Shown here piece after piece: positions 15,770 through 23,446 of a stretch of DNA of 64,000 nucleotides; positions within the stretch are counted from its first letter, which is position 1; each line of letters begins with the position of its first letter. The notes below the pieces were generated by a model. It saw nothing but the letters and a program-made list of their open reading frames with translations. It did not search any database and was not told where the DNA came from. Source of the DNA: Microvirga sp. VF16 (GTDB taxonomy: Bacteria > Pseudomonadota > Alphaproteobacteria > Rhizobiales > Beijerinckiaceae); NCBI RefSeq assembly GCF_016864375.1, contig NZ_CP069354.1, positions 4,981,501 to 5,045,500 of the forward strand. Reading direction: 5' to 3'. The translations under genes and the position numbers were made by a program.

Positions 15770-16216
15770 ATGGACATGACCCGTGATCCTACTGAACTCC
15801 TCTCGTCCCTGAACGCCTCAGTGCACCAATCCTTTGCGCACGAGGCAGAATGCAATGCCAGGAATGAAAATCCAGCAGGCTGGGTGTTCGTGCGCTTAGT
15901 GGACCAGATCAAAGCCTTTGAGGACCGACTGAATCCGAATGAGGAGATAGGCGGCTATCTCCCGACCGGGGTTGGAGCCGACGCCTTTCATATTCTTGCC
16001 GTGGCCTACTCGAACCCTGACCTTTTGATTTTCTCAGGCTTGAACCAGCATGGACGCCCGGTTCATCTGATCCAGCACTATACACAGTTGAGCCTTCTCC
16101 TCACGGCCCTTCCCAAGCTGAAGGAAGAGGAAGAGCCGCGCCGCATCGGCTTCCTCTTGGAGCAGAACCTAGGACAGGCGAAAAAATCACAGGCTCAAAG
16201 CGCGTCCAAAGCCTGA
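15770..16216 (+). CDS. DUF6173-like protein
   Basis: The 148-aa soluble protein shows FVRLVDQIKAFEDRLNPNEE, VGADAFHILAVAYSNPDLLI, VHLIQHYTQLSLLLTAL and EEEEPRRIGFLL. The order I-x-F-E-x-x-L ... F-H-V ... P-D-L-I-x-F ... H-x-x-Q-L-S ... P-R-R-I-G-F matches DUF6173, a small family of unknown function widespread in Hyphomicrobiales. The start at 15770 follows AAAGGA; a second in-frame ATG lies 6 nt on. It is a single gene. Confidence 0.7.
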   Translation: MDMTRDPTELLSSLNASVHQSFAHEAECNARNENPAGWVFVRLVDQIKAFEDRLNPNEEIGGYLPTGVGADAFHILAVAYSNPDLLIFSGLNQHGRPVHLIQHYTQLSLLLTALPKLKEEEEPRRIGFLLEQNLGQAKKSQAQSASKA

Positions 16217-16391
16217 AGCGTTGCGCCCATGCCGTCTCAACGGCCGGCGCCAAGGTCGCTTCCAAGACCGTGGGGGACATCCAATACAGCTTCACACGCC
16301 GCCGATCAGTTCAGGAAGCACCACCTATCCGGGAACTTGCCCTGTGCTCTCACCGCTCTCACCTTGGCAAAGAGCCTGCGGGCGCATCCAT

Positions 16392-16525
16392 GGAGAGCAT
16401 GAGGATCTGTGGGGCGCCAACCTGTGAATCAGTTTCAGAGCCCGCTATCTCAACACGTTTGCATACCCATCAATGACGGCTGTCCGCAAACGCTCAGAGT
16501 TGCACCACAAAACCTTATGCTCTCC
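16392..16525. repeat. MITE-like element, copy A (134 bp)
   Basis: The left terminus is GGAGAGCATGAGG then ATCT then GTGGGGC. The right terminus (complement) is GGAGAGCATAAGG then TTTT then GTGGTGC, so 24-bp termini match at 20 positions. The interior shares a CGC-CAT-TTCAACACG-like core with copies B and D. It is intergenic with no coding capacity. Confidence 0.75.
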
Positions 16526-16623
16526 TAGATAGACGTTCGTGTTGAAACGAGCGGGCCTCGGCGACCGTGGTCGAGCCTCACAAGCCTTAGCCTGTCTATC
16601 AACGGCTCCTCGGATCGTCTGGA

Positions 16624-17052
16624 TCACTCTGGTTCTTCTTCGAGCGACTGGCACACACCCGACAGAAAGTCTCGGATCCTGTAGAGGCTGAAGGTCATGG
16701 GCGTGCTCGACAGGCTGACGTGGAGCATCCCGATCGGCGAGGCGCCAATCCGGAAGAAGCCGACGAACTCGCTCGTGCTGAGGAGGCCTTTCTGCAGTTT
16801 CTGCGAGTATGTTGCGTCATCGGGAAGCGCATTGGTGAGGATCAGGGTCGAGGTGTCGAAGTCGAAGCTCTGCCAGGTCATGGCAAACGGATCGGCCGGA
16901 TCGGCCTCCTCAATTCTCCCCTCGGCATTGGACCTGACGTGCGACAGCGTGGTGCAATGAAGCCGCGCAGCTTCGGCACCGTCGGGTAACAGCCCCGCGC
17001 CGGCGGTCAGGAAGGCCGCGAGGCGCACTGAAATTACCGTGGCGATCCTCAT
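16624..17052 (-). CDS. Hypothetical exported protein
   Basis: Starting at ATG 17052 gives 142 aa with a signal-like N-terminus (MRIATVISVRLAAFLTAGAG), then ARLHCTTLSHVRSN, DPFAMTWQSFDFDTSTLILT and FFRIGASPIGMLHVSLSS. No family is recognised. The Shine-Dalgarno sequence is poor, and an in-frame start at 17124 would add 24 residues. The body looks like a coherent secreted domain. It is divergent from the lipoprotein gene. Confidence 0.5.
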   Translation of the reverse strand: MRIATVISVRLAAFLTAGAGLLPDGAEAARLHCTTLSHVRSNAEGRIEEADPADPFAMTWQSFDFDTSTLILTNALPDDATYSQKLQKGLLSTSEFVGFFRIGASPIGMLHVSLSSTPMTFSLYRIRDFLSGVCQSLEEEPE

Positions 17053-17319
17053 CGGAGGCTGACCAAGAACCGTGCACTGCACTCCACCCAACCATAACGC
17101 ATGCAGGGCCGGAAACGATGTCAAGGCGACTCACAAACGGAGTATAATCCCGTGACTGTGACCATGGCTGATCGTCACCGACGATCGATGCCCAGTCATC
17201 TCGGAGAGGGAGCATCGCTTGCCTGACTCCAGCTGGCCTCACCCATGAGAGCAATGGCGGCGATCCTGCGGTGCCGGTAGTCAGGTTTGGCCGTTCGGTC
17301 GCACCATTGGAGGAACCCG

Positions 17320-17670
17320 ATGCGCCTGCCGCCCGCCCTGCCGATATGCCTGGCTCTCGCCGCGTGCGTCTCGTCGGGAGAACAGCAGCAGACACAGCCC
17401 TTACCGCCCGCGAATGTGGGCGACACCCGGGCCGCGGCTGCCGTGCCGGCCCCGCCGATCGCCCCCGCGCCCACCAATGCGAAACATATCGTCTACAACG
17501 GGGCCGGCGGCTACGTCCTGCCCGACGGCACGACGGCGGCGGGAGACGGATCGGGCGGCTTCCGGCTGCCGAACGGGGCCTACGTCGCGCCCGACGGAAC
17601 GGGCGGTGTGACACTGCCGAACGGCACCAAGTGCATGTCCGATGGCGCGCGGGGATATTTATGCCAGTAA
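17320..17670 (+). CDS. Small glycine-rich lipoprotein with internal repeats
   Basis: ATG 17320 follows GGAGGAACCC. The signal peptide MRLPPALPICLALAAC has a lipobox (LAAC) at ~15-18, so the Cys would be lipidated. A proline/alanine linker leads to three tandem copies of a ~17-residue unit G-x-G-G-[YFV]-x-L-P-[DN]-G (YVLPDG, FRLPNG, VTLPNG). It ends CMSDGARGYLCQ with two Cys that could pair. It is probably outer-membrane or periplasm anchored; function unknown. Confidence 0.75.
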   Translation: MRLPPALPICLALAACVSSGEQQQTQPLPPANVGDTRAAAAVPAPPIAPAPTNAKHIVYNGAGGYVLPDGTTAAGDGSGGFRLPNGAYVAPDGTGGVTLPNGTKCMSDGARGYLCQ

Positions 17671-17814
17671 CGAGGGAGCCTCGAAACGGCCACGACGGGC
17701 GCATGTTCCAGGAGTTCGCCGTGGGTCGGCACTGGGGTGCACTGCTGCAGTCTCGTCTGCTGTTACCCGTGGCGCGTAACCCAAGAGTAAAAGAGTAAAT
17801 CGGACGCGCGCGAG

Positions 17815-17948
17815 AGAGAGCGTGAGGAAGTGTGGGGCACTCAGTCAGGGGCTGTTTCGAGAGCTCGCCATTTCAACACGTCTCCCTGCCCGCCAATGGG
17901 GCCGCCCTCAAGCGCTTCATCGCCGCCCCATAAGACCTCATGCTCTCC
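17815..17948. repeat. MITE-like element, copy B (134 bp)
   Basis: The left end is AGAGAGCGTGAGG-AAGT-GTGGGGC. The right end (complement) is GGAGAGCATGAGG-TCTT-ATGGGGC. The length is exactly that of copy A. The interior shares ACTCAGTCA with copy D and TTCAACACG with copy A. It lies between the lipoprotein and CBS genes. Confidence 0.75.
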
Positions 17949-18008
17949 TTTATCGTTGTGCTGTTCTTCCCGGCGTCAGGCTGTTCTGGATCTCGCTAGG
18001 CCAAAGGC

Positions 18009-18455
18009 CTAATGCCGGGAACCGCCGGTCTGGCTGTGCAGGCCGCCCGGCTGTGAGATGCCGGCCATCGCGGTACCAACCTTCGCGGCCTTGTCGTTCA
18101 TCGCCAGATCACCCAGCGACACAATGCCAACCAGGCGCTTGTCACGGTTGAGCACCGGCAGGCGGCGGACCTTGATGTCGGCCATGTTACGCTCCACCTT
18201 GACAGTGTCATCGTCCTCGAAGCAATACAGGACCTCGTCCGTCATCGCCTCACGGATCGGGGTGTCAGGGCCTCGGCCCTGGGCGACGGCCCGGATGGCG
18301 ATATCACGGTCGGTGATCATGCCGACCAGGCGGTCGCCTTCGCGCACCGGCATGATTCCGGCATCCAGCTCGGCCATCAGCCGAGCCGCATCCCGGATGG
18401 TCTGGGTCGGCTCGATCAGCCGCACATCACGTGTCATGACTTCACTGATTTTCAT
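18009..18455 (-). CDS. CBS-pair domain protein
   Basis: The 148-aa protein is essentially two CBS domains: KISEVMTRDVRLIEPTQTIR ... VGMITDRDIAIRAVAQG (first) and VLYCFEDDDTVKVERNMADI ... RRLPVLNRDKRLVGIVSLGD (second), then a short Gly/Ser tail. Stand-alone CBS pairs bind adenine nucleotides and modulate partners. ATG 18455 has GAGGAGGAAC upstream; a longer in-frame start at 18533 is less likely. A related CBS protein sits in the complex I locus. Confidence 0.88.
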   Translation of the reverse strand: MKISEVMTRDVRLIEPTQTIRDAARLMAELDAGIMPVREGDRLVGMITDRDIAIRAVAQGRGPDTPIREAMTDEVLYCFEDDDTVKVERNMADIKVRRLPVLNRDKRLVGIVSLGDLAMNDKAAKVGTAMAGISQPGGLHSQTGGSRH

Positions 18456-19320
18456 GAGTTCCTCCTCATGCTGCGCCCCCGATACGATCTCGCTTAGTGG
18501 GCCTCGCGCCTCTCGGTGGGCGGGGACCTGCATGGCCAGCGCTATGCGGCCCCTGAGCCGGGCCTATCTCCATCCGTGGGGAGAACCCGCACTGCGTCGG
18601 ATTGTGCCGCCAGCACCACATTGGGATGACAGCAGGACTCGCCACCTCCTCTAACCCGGCGGTCGTCATGCACATCAGAGGCTCATCCTCGACCAAGCGG
18701 ATGACGGAAGCCTGTTATGGCTCATTCGGGATCATGCCGGTCGAACGGGCGTAATCTACGTTGGTTCCGAAAGCCGCGTCCGGAACCAGGGGCATCAGGG
18801 TTCGTGCGGCCGTCGATCGGCAGGCTGAAATCTGCGAGAGGGTGGATCGCGGCGGCGGGCGCAGTTCGGTCTGACACGAACCTCGTTCCACCGGGCACCG
18901 TTCGAAACAACCAACACACTTCCTCAAGCTCCCCTCCTTGTGAGGGGGTATGAGGTCGTTAAACGCGGCTGGCCGGGAACGATGTCAGGGCCACCTTGTT
19001 CGTACCCCGGATCCCTTGCCATTTTGCGCCGCCCAATGTTGTCGCGGCCTCCCCGGCTCGGACGCAGCGCTATTTGCGTTAACGTCGCTCAACCAGCTGC
19101 AATCGGCGGGAAAGGGAGAGCCCTATGGATCAGAGATTGTGTCCACGGTGTTCCTACGATGCAGCATCCGTCCTGAGCTTCGCCACGAATGATGGGTGCT
19201 TCGCGGCCGCTTTTCAGTACCACGTCTGCGGCTTCGGGCAGCCCACCAAGCGTGGTTTCGCGGACGAGCAGACCGCGCGGCAGGCTGCAAGGCCTGGGTG
19301 GAGGGAACGGGCCCCTCCCC
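18456..19320. other. Gene-poor 865-bp stretch
   Basis: No intact gene is assigned here. It contains a degenerate copy of the MITE-like repeat (18787-18933). A plus-strand frame from ATG 19125, after AAAGGGAGAG, starts MDQRLCPRCSYDAAS and could be a small CxxC protein. Its remainder is unlike any family and it overlaps antisense frames, so it is noted but not called. Confidence 0.35.
18787..18933. repeat. Possible degenerate copy of the MITE-like element
   Basis: The left side reads GGGGCATCAGGGTTCGTGCGGC-like sequence ending at 18810. The right side, CACACTTCCTCAAGCTCCC at 18915-18933, resembles the right ends of copies B and C. Length and orientation fit the family, but the termini are diverged. 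Confidence 0.4.
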
Positions 19321-19563
19321 TTAGTCCTGCTCTCGTCTGAAATAGATTGGATCAAGCTCATAATGCCTGGCTTGGCCACTGGCTTGGTCGACCGCTTCCT
19401 CCAAGGTGAGGAATGGTCCACTCACAGCGATGGCCGTCCCATCGACGAGTACCGTCACGGTGTACTCCATCCCGCGCCCGGGCCGCACCACCTCCGTCAG
19501 GACAATGTTGTTGTCCTGGTCCCTCGGCTTCTGGTCGGATGTCAGGACATGGAGGTCGGGCAT
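19321..19563 (-). CDS. Hypothetical protein (80 aa)
   Basis: ATG 19563 is preceded by GAGGATCC. The product is polar: MPDLHVLTSDQ, IVLTEVVRPGRGMEYTVTVL, GPFLTLEEAVDQASGQARHY, ELDPIYFRRE. It reads like a compact alpha/beta small protein of a type common in rhizobial genomes, but I do not recognise a named family. No membrane segments. Confidence 0.5.
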   Translation of the reverse strand: MPDLHVLTSDQKPRDQDNNIVLTEVVRPGRGMEYTVTVLVDGTAIAVSGPFLTLEEAVDQASGQARHYELDPIYFRREQD

Positions 19564-19654
19564 GTCGGATCCTCTGAATATTCGGACTTGTGAGTGAGTG
19601 ATTGATCATCTGGAAGATATGACGGGCCGATGGCTGACACACCCGATCGATGTA

Positions 19655-19793
19655 GGAGAGCCTAAGGAAGCGTGGGGCAAAGGCCGTCCGCAATTTTTTG
19701 CTTCGCTTTGCGCGGCCGCTGTGCTGATCGGGTTTGATTACCGTCTTCCAGAGAAGATCCCTAGCGGCTGCCCCATGGAATCTCATGCTCTCT
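19655..19793. repeat. MITE-like element, copy E (139 bp)
   Basis: The left end is GGAGAGCCTAAGG-AAGC-GTGGGGC. The right end (complement) is GGAGAGCATGAGA-TTCC-ATGGGGC. The interior shares GCTGATCGGG-[CT]-TTGAT with the inverted copy C, marking a second interior type. Intergenic. Confidence 0.75.
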
Positions 19794-19859
19794 CCAAATG
19801 AAGGCTGATTGAGGACTTGAAGCGGTCGTGCCCCTTCACTGGATGAATGAGCCCTGATC

Positions 19860-20048
19860 CTAGTCTTTATGGACGCTTGCCGACGTAATGGGCAGAAGCA
19901 GGTTTGGCTCTTGGTACGGCTTGGAAGCAATCACCGTAGGTGTTCCGGTTTTCGGAAGAATGGGTGCTGCGATGATCCCGGCGATTAAGGTGAGTGCAAA
20001 AATGAGGCCCATTCGCCCATAGATAGTGATCAGATCCCTTCTCTCCAT
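19860..20048 (-). CDS. Small single-TM protein (62 aa)
   Basis: From ATG 20048 the product is MERRDLITIYGRMGLIFALT then LIAGIIAAPILPKTGT, a charged start followed by one hydrophobic span (~13-32) and a polar tail. AAGGGTGCGGA precedes the ATG. A longer in-frame start at 20126 lacks support. No family recognised. Confidence 0.45.
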   Translation of the reverse strand: MERRDLITIYGRMGLIFALTLIAGIIAAPILPKTGTPTVIASKPYQEPNLLLPITSASVHKD

Positions 20049-20149
20049 TCCGCACCCTTGTGTTGTTGGAGTTGCTCGAGTGGCGCAGCTTGACTGTGGC
20101 TGGATCAAGACATGGTTCGCGAGCATTTCATGCTTCCAAACAATCTGGG

Positions 20150-20383
20150 TTAGCGCCCATAGAGGCGCAATCCGCTCTGCTTCTTGACGAATAGGATCTC
20201 CTGCTTCTGTGTCCGGTTCTCGATAAAGCAGTCATTGGCCATGGCAAGCTGAAGCGCTCTTTGCCGAGCCTCGCTGTCGGGTTCACCTGGCGGAAATAGC
20301 TCGCTGAAGAGGTCATAAGGCACGTGCACGGCTTGGCCGGCGGGTAGGTCGTGAAGAGTGGCCTCAAGCTCATGCGGCGTCAT
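20150..20383 (-). CDS. Hypothetical protein (77 aa)
   Basis: ATG 20383 follows GAGGAACCTCGCC. The product begins MTPHELEATLHDLPAGQAVH then VPYDLFSELFPPGEPD, and continues AMANDCFIENRTQKQEILFV. It is small, soluble and acidic. The layout is familiar from orphan proteins of Methylobacteriaceae, but no function is known. Confidence 0.55.
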   Translation of the reverse strand: MTPHELEATLHDLPAGQAVHVPYDLFSELFPPGEPDSEARQRALQLAMANDCFIENRTQKQEILFVKKQSGLRLYGR

Positions 20384-20576
20384 GGCGAGGTTCCTCGTGT
20401 TTCTGCAACAGAAGCATTGTACCTCATAGCCTAGGAAAAGTCCGAGCCCAGCAATGCTCTGCAAGTTCTATAAAAGGGTCGGTTCCGTAGGGAGGGCAAC
20501 TAAGTGGTGCATCCGGTAGGTAGAAGGGCACCTTCAATTTAACCCGGAGGTGATAGGATCCTGACATATGTGATGG

Positions 20577-21135
20577 ATGAAAAAGACCCGTCACCCCCAT
20601 TATGCTCGCCACCGCTACCCGGCTGAAGTGATCAGCCATGCCGTGTGGTTGTACTTTCGGTTTCCACGTAGCTTGCGCATGGTTGAGGAAATGCTGGCGG
20701 CCCGAGTCATTCTGGTCAGCCGTGAGACCATACGGCAGTGAGCACTGAGGTTCGGTCAGGGCTTCGCGAACCAGATCCATCGGCGTATTCCGGCTGCCGG
20801 AGACAAGTCGCACTTGGATGAGGTCGTCATCGGCATTGCCGGCCATAAGCATTGGTTATGGCAAGCCTTGGATCAGCACGGGACCGTGCTCGACATTCTG
20901 GTCCAGAGCCGCCGCAATGCAAAGGCCGCCAAACGCCTGTTGCGGAAGCCTCTCAAGAAGCAGGGCACCGCACCGCGCGTGCTAATCACAGACAAGCTGG
21001 CCAGCTATACCCTCGCGAAAAGGGCCGTGATGCCCAGCGTGGAGCATCGGTAGCATCGGGGTCTGAACAGTCGAGCAGAGAATTCTCATCAACCGACCCG
21101 CCGACGCGAACGCATCATGAAAAGATTTAAATCAG
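20577..21135 (+). pseudogene. IS6-family transposase pseudogene
   Basis: One frame from ATG 20577 reads MKKTRHPHYARHRYPAEVIS, VWLYFRFPRSLRMVEEMLAA, VSRETIRQ, then a TGA at 20739-20741 where the family has Trp. It continues ALRFGQGFANQIHRRIPAAG, DEVVIGIAGHKHWLWQALDQ, ITDKLASYTLAKRAVMPSVE, then a TAG after EHR and RAENSHQPTRRRERIMKRF. The D-D-E core is present but two nonsense codons break it. The C-terminus is lost near 21135, and no terminal repeats were found. Confidence 0.85.
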
Positions 21136-21313
21136 CCGGGCGGGCGCACGGTGCCATAGCCAGCGACGGCAAGACTGTGATATCCTTGCACAAAGCACGC
21201 CGTCGTTGGCAAAGAGCGCTCCTGCGCAGCCTGAGAACTGCACAGGTATTCAGTGTACAGCCGGAGCTGAAGTCCGGTCGCGGGTTTAACTGTTAAACAA
21301 GTAGCCGCGGATC

Positions 21314-22300
21314 ATGGAACTTGCCGTCGCCCTTGGCCTGATCGTCCTCAAGGTCGCATTGCTGATTGCGGTCCTGCTGCTGCTGCCCCTGCCGTTGACC
21401 TGGCTGGAACGCAAGGTCGCCGGGCACATCCAGCAGCGGATAGGACCGATGCGCGTGGGGTGGCACGGGCTGCTGCAGCCGGTGGCTGACGGGATCAAGC
21501 TCCTAACCAAGGAGGACCATATCCCGGCCGAGGCCGATCGTTTCCTGTTCAAACTGGCCCCAATCCTGGCACTCGCTCCGCCCTTCGTAGTGTTCGTCGC
21601 AATCCCCTTCGGAGAAACCGTCTCTGTTCTCGGCGCCGAGATCACGCTCTATGTCTCCAACATGAATGTGGCGCTCCTTTTCGTTCTCGCGGTAATCGGG
21701 ATCGAGGTCTATGGCGTCATCTTCGGCGGCTGGGCCGCAAACAGCAAATATGCGGTTCTGGGTAGTCTCAGGACCTGCGCGCAGATGATCAGTTACGAGA
21801 TCCCGATGGGGTTCGCGGTCATCGGCGTGGTCATGCTGGCGCAATCCATGAGCCTGCTCGAGATCGTACGGGCGCAGGCCGATGTCTGGAACATCGTTTA
21901 CCAACCGGTCGGGTTCTTCGTGTTCTTCGTCGCCGGGTTGGCCGAAGCGCAGCGCATTCCCTTCGACCTGGCGGAAGCGGAAGGTGATCTGGGGGCCGGA
22001 TTCCATACTGAATACAGCGGTATCCGCTTCGCCTTCTTCATGGTCAGTGAATACGCCATCATGCTGCTGGTGTCGGTCCTGGCCGTGATCCTATTTTTCG
22101 GCGGCTGGAACGGCGTGCTGATCCCGTTGCCGCCACTCCTCTGGTTCCTGATCAAGGTCGCGGTCTTCATCTATGTATTTATGTGGTTCCGCTTCACTTT
22201 CCCGCGCTACCGCTACGATCAACTGATGGCGATCGGATGGAAAGTCTTGCTTCCATTGTCACTGGCGAACATAATTATAACAGGTGTTGCTTTCCTTTAG
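21314..22300 (+). CDS. nuoH: NADH-quinone oxidoreductase subunit H
   Basis: The 328-aa polytopic protein carries the NuoH/ND1 signatures: LPLTWLERKVAGHIQQRIGP near residue 30, GWAANSKYAVLGSLRTCAQM near 140, and AEAEGDLGAGFHTEYSGIRF near 225. NuoH forms part of the quinone-binding chamber at the membrane/peripheral arm junction. Together with nuoI it is on the + strand, facing the rest of the locus, instead of sitting between nuoG and nuoJ as usual. It is the first gene of a nuoH-nuoI-CBS unit. Confidence 0.95.
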   Translation: MELAVALGLIVLKVALLIAVLLLLPLPLTWLERKVAGHIQQRIGPMRVGWHGLLQPVADGIKLLTKEDHIPAEADRFLFKLAPILALAPPFVVFVAIPFGETVSVLGAEITLYVSNMNVALLFVLAVIGIEVYGVIFGGWAANSKYAVLGSLRTCAQMISYEIPMGFAVIGVVMLAQSMSLLEIVRAQADVWNIVYQPVGFFVFFVAGLAEAQRIPFDLAEAEGDLGAGFHTEYSGIRFAFFMVSEYAIMLLVSVLAVILFFGGWNGVLIPLPPLLWFLIKVAVFIYVFMWFRFTFPRYRYDQLMAIGWKVLLPLSLANIIITGVAFL

Positions 22301-22330
22301 GGGCCGCAGCGGCCCGGTAGCGAGGCGGTT

Positions 22331-22897
22331 ATGTCGCGCGCACTAGACAGGAGTGGAACATGGATCGGCTGGGCGTTCTTCGCCGATCTGGCGGACGCCC
22401 TGGCACTGACCTTCGGCTACATGTTCTCCAGATCCGTGACCATGCAGTATCCGGACAGGGAAAAATGGCTGCCCTATTCGCGTTACCGCGGGCACCACTT
22501 CCTGAAGCGCGACGAAGAGGGCGAGATCAAATGCGTCGCCTGCGAGCTCTGCGCGCGGATCTGCCCCTGCGACTGCATCGAAGTCGTCCCCTACGAGGAC
22601 GATAAGGGCAACCGTCGCCCGGCAAAATTCGAGATCGACATGGCCCGGTGCCTATTCTGCGGACTATGCGAGGACGCCTGCCCGGCGGACGCGATCGCGC
22701 TTGGACAACAGTACGAGTTTTCGAGTTTTTCCTCGCATGACCTAGTGATCGGGCGTGACAATCTGCTCGACAAACCGGGCAAGGCAATGACCGGCGGCAG
22801 CGTGGTCGCCGCGCGCCTGAACACCGAACAGGAGGTGCTGGTCGAGGCGAGCGAGCTGCAGGGGTACAACTGGTGGCGAAATATCCGACGAACGTGA
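22331..22897 (+). CDS. nuoI: NADH-quinone oxidoreductase subunit I
   Basis: The 188-aa peripheral-arm protein carries two [4Fe-4S] clusters: CVACELCARICPCDC near residue 67 and CLFCGLCEDACP near 110, both CxxCxxCxxxCP. It passes electrons from NuoG towards NuoB (N6a/N6b). It lies 30 bp after nuoH. Its middle and C-terminus (YPDREKWLPYSRYRGHHFL; ELQGYNWWRNI) are typical. Confidence 0.95.
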   Translation: MSRALDRSGTWIGWAFFADLADALALTFGYMFSRSVTMQYPDREKWLPYSRYRGHHFLKRDEEGEIKCVACELCARICPCDCIEVVPYEDDKGNRRPAKFEIDMARCLFCGLCEDACPADAIALGQQYEFSSFSSHDLVIGRDNLLDKPGKAMTGGSVVAARLNTEQEVLVEASELQGYNWWRNIRRT

Positions 22898-22942
22898 ACG
22901 CGCGCCAGCCATCAAGCTGGGCCGTGCAGACAGGAGGCTCAG

Positions 22943-23383
22943 ATGCTTGTCGTCGAAATCTTGCAGACCAAGGCTCCTGAAATCATCTCGGTCACTCCAG
23001 GTCAGACGATGGTGGAAGTCCTGCGGCTGTTTCGGGAAAACAACATCGGCTTCGTGGTCGTCAGCCGTCGGTCCGGGGAGTACTTGGGCACGCTGTCGGA
23101 GCGGGACTGTTGCAATGCGGTGGCTGAACACGGAACCGAGGCGCCCATGATGCGGGTCGCCGACATCATGAACCGCAGCTTGGCGATCTGTTCGGTACAG
23201 GATGGGCTGCCCATGGTGATGGCGATCATGACCAAGCGGCGCACGCGCCACGTGCTGGTCATGGACGACGACACCCTTGTCGGCGTGGTCAGCATCGGCG
23301 ACGTGGTCAAGCATCGGCTCGACGAATTCCTGCGCAACGAGCAGGCGCTGCACGATTACATCGCCGGGGTCGGTTATCACTGA
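22943..23383 (+). CDS. CBS-pair protein in the complex I locus
   Basis: The 146-aa protein consists of two CBS domains (VEILQTKAPEIISVTPGQTM ... GFVVVSRRSGEYLGTLSERD; MNRSLAICSVQDGLPMVMAI ... HVLVMDDDTLVGVVSIGDVV). It ends with the VKHRLDEFLRNEQALHDYIA tail, common in the short CBS proteins of Rhizobiales. GGAGG lies 6 nt upstream. It follows nuoI by 45 bp, probably cotranscribed. Nucleotide sensing for the complex I unit is inference. Confidence 0.88.
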   Translation: MLVVEILQTKAPEIISVTPGQTMVEVLRLFRENNIGFVVVSRRSGEYLGTLSERDCCNAVAEHGTEAPMMRVADIMNRSLAICSVQDGLPMVMAIMTKRRTRHVLVMDDDTLVGVVSIGDVVKHRLDEFLRNEQALHDYIAGVGYH

Positions 23384-23425
23384 CGCCGCCGACCCGGGGG
23401 TGCAGACGCAAGGTTCGCGCAGGCC

Positions 23426-23440
23426 GCTGGGAAACCCAGC
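23426..23440. terminator. Short hairpin between convergent units
   Basis: GCTGGG-AAA-CCCAGC sits in the 63-bp gap between the CBS stop and the nuoG stop. It has no U-tract on either side, so termination may be weak or Rho-assisted. Confidence 0.35.
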
Positions 23441-23446
23441 AATGCC

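Noticed and set aside
19125..19340. Plus-strand frame beginning MDQRLCPRC after AAAGGGAGAG
   Set aside because: The start signal is good, but the body has no conserved pattern, only one CxxC, and overlaps the end of another gene.
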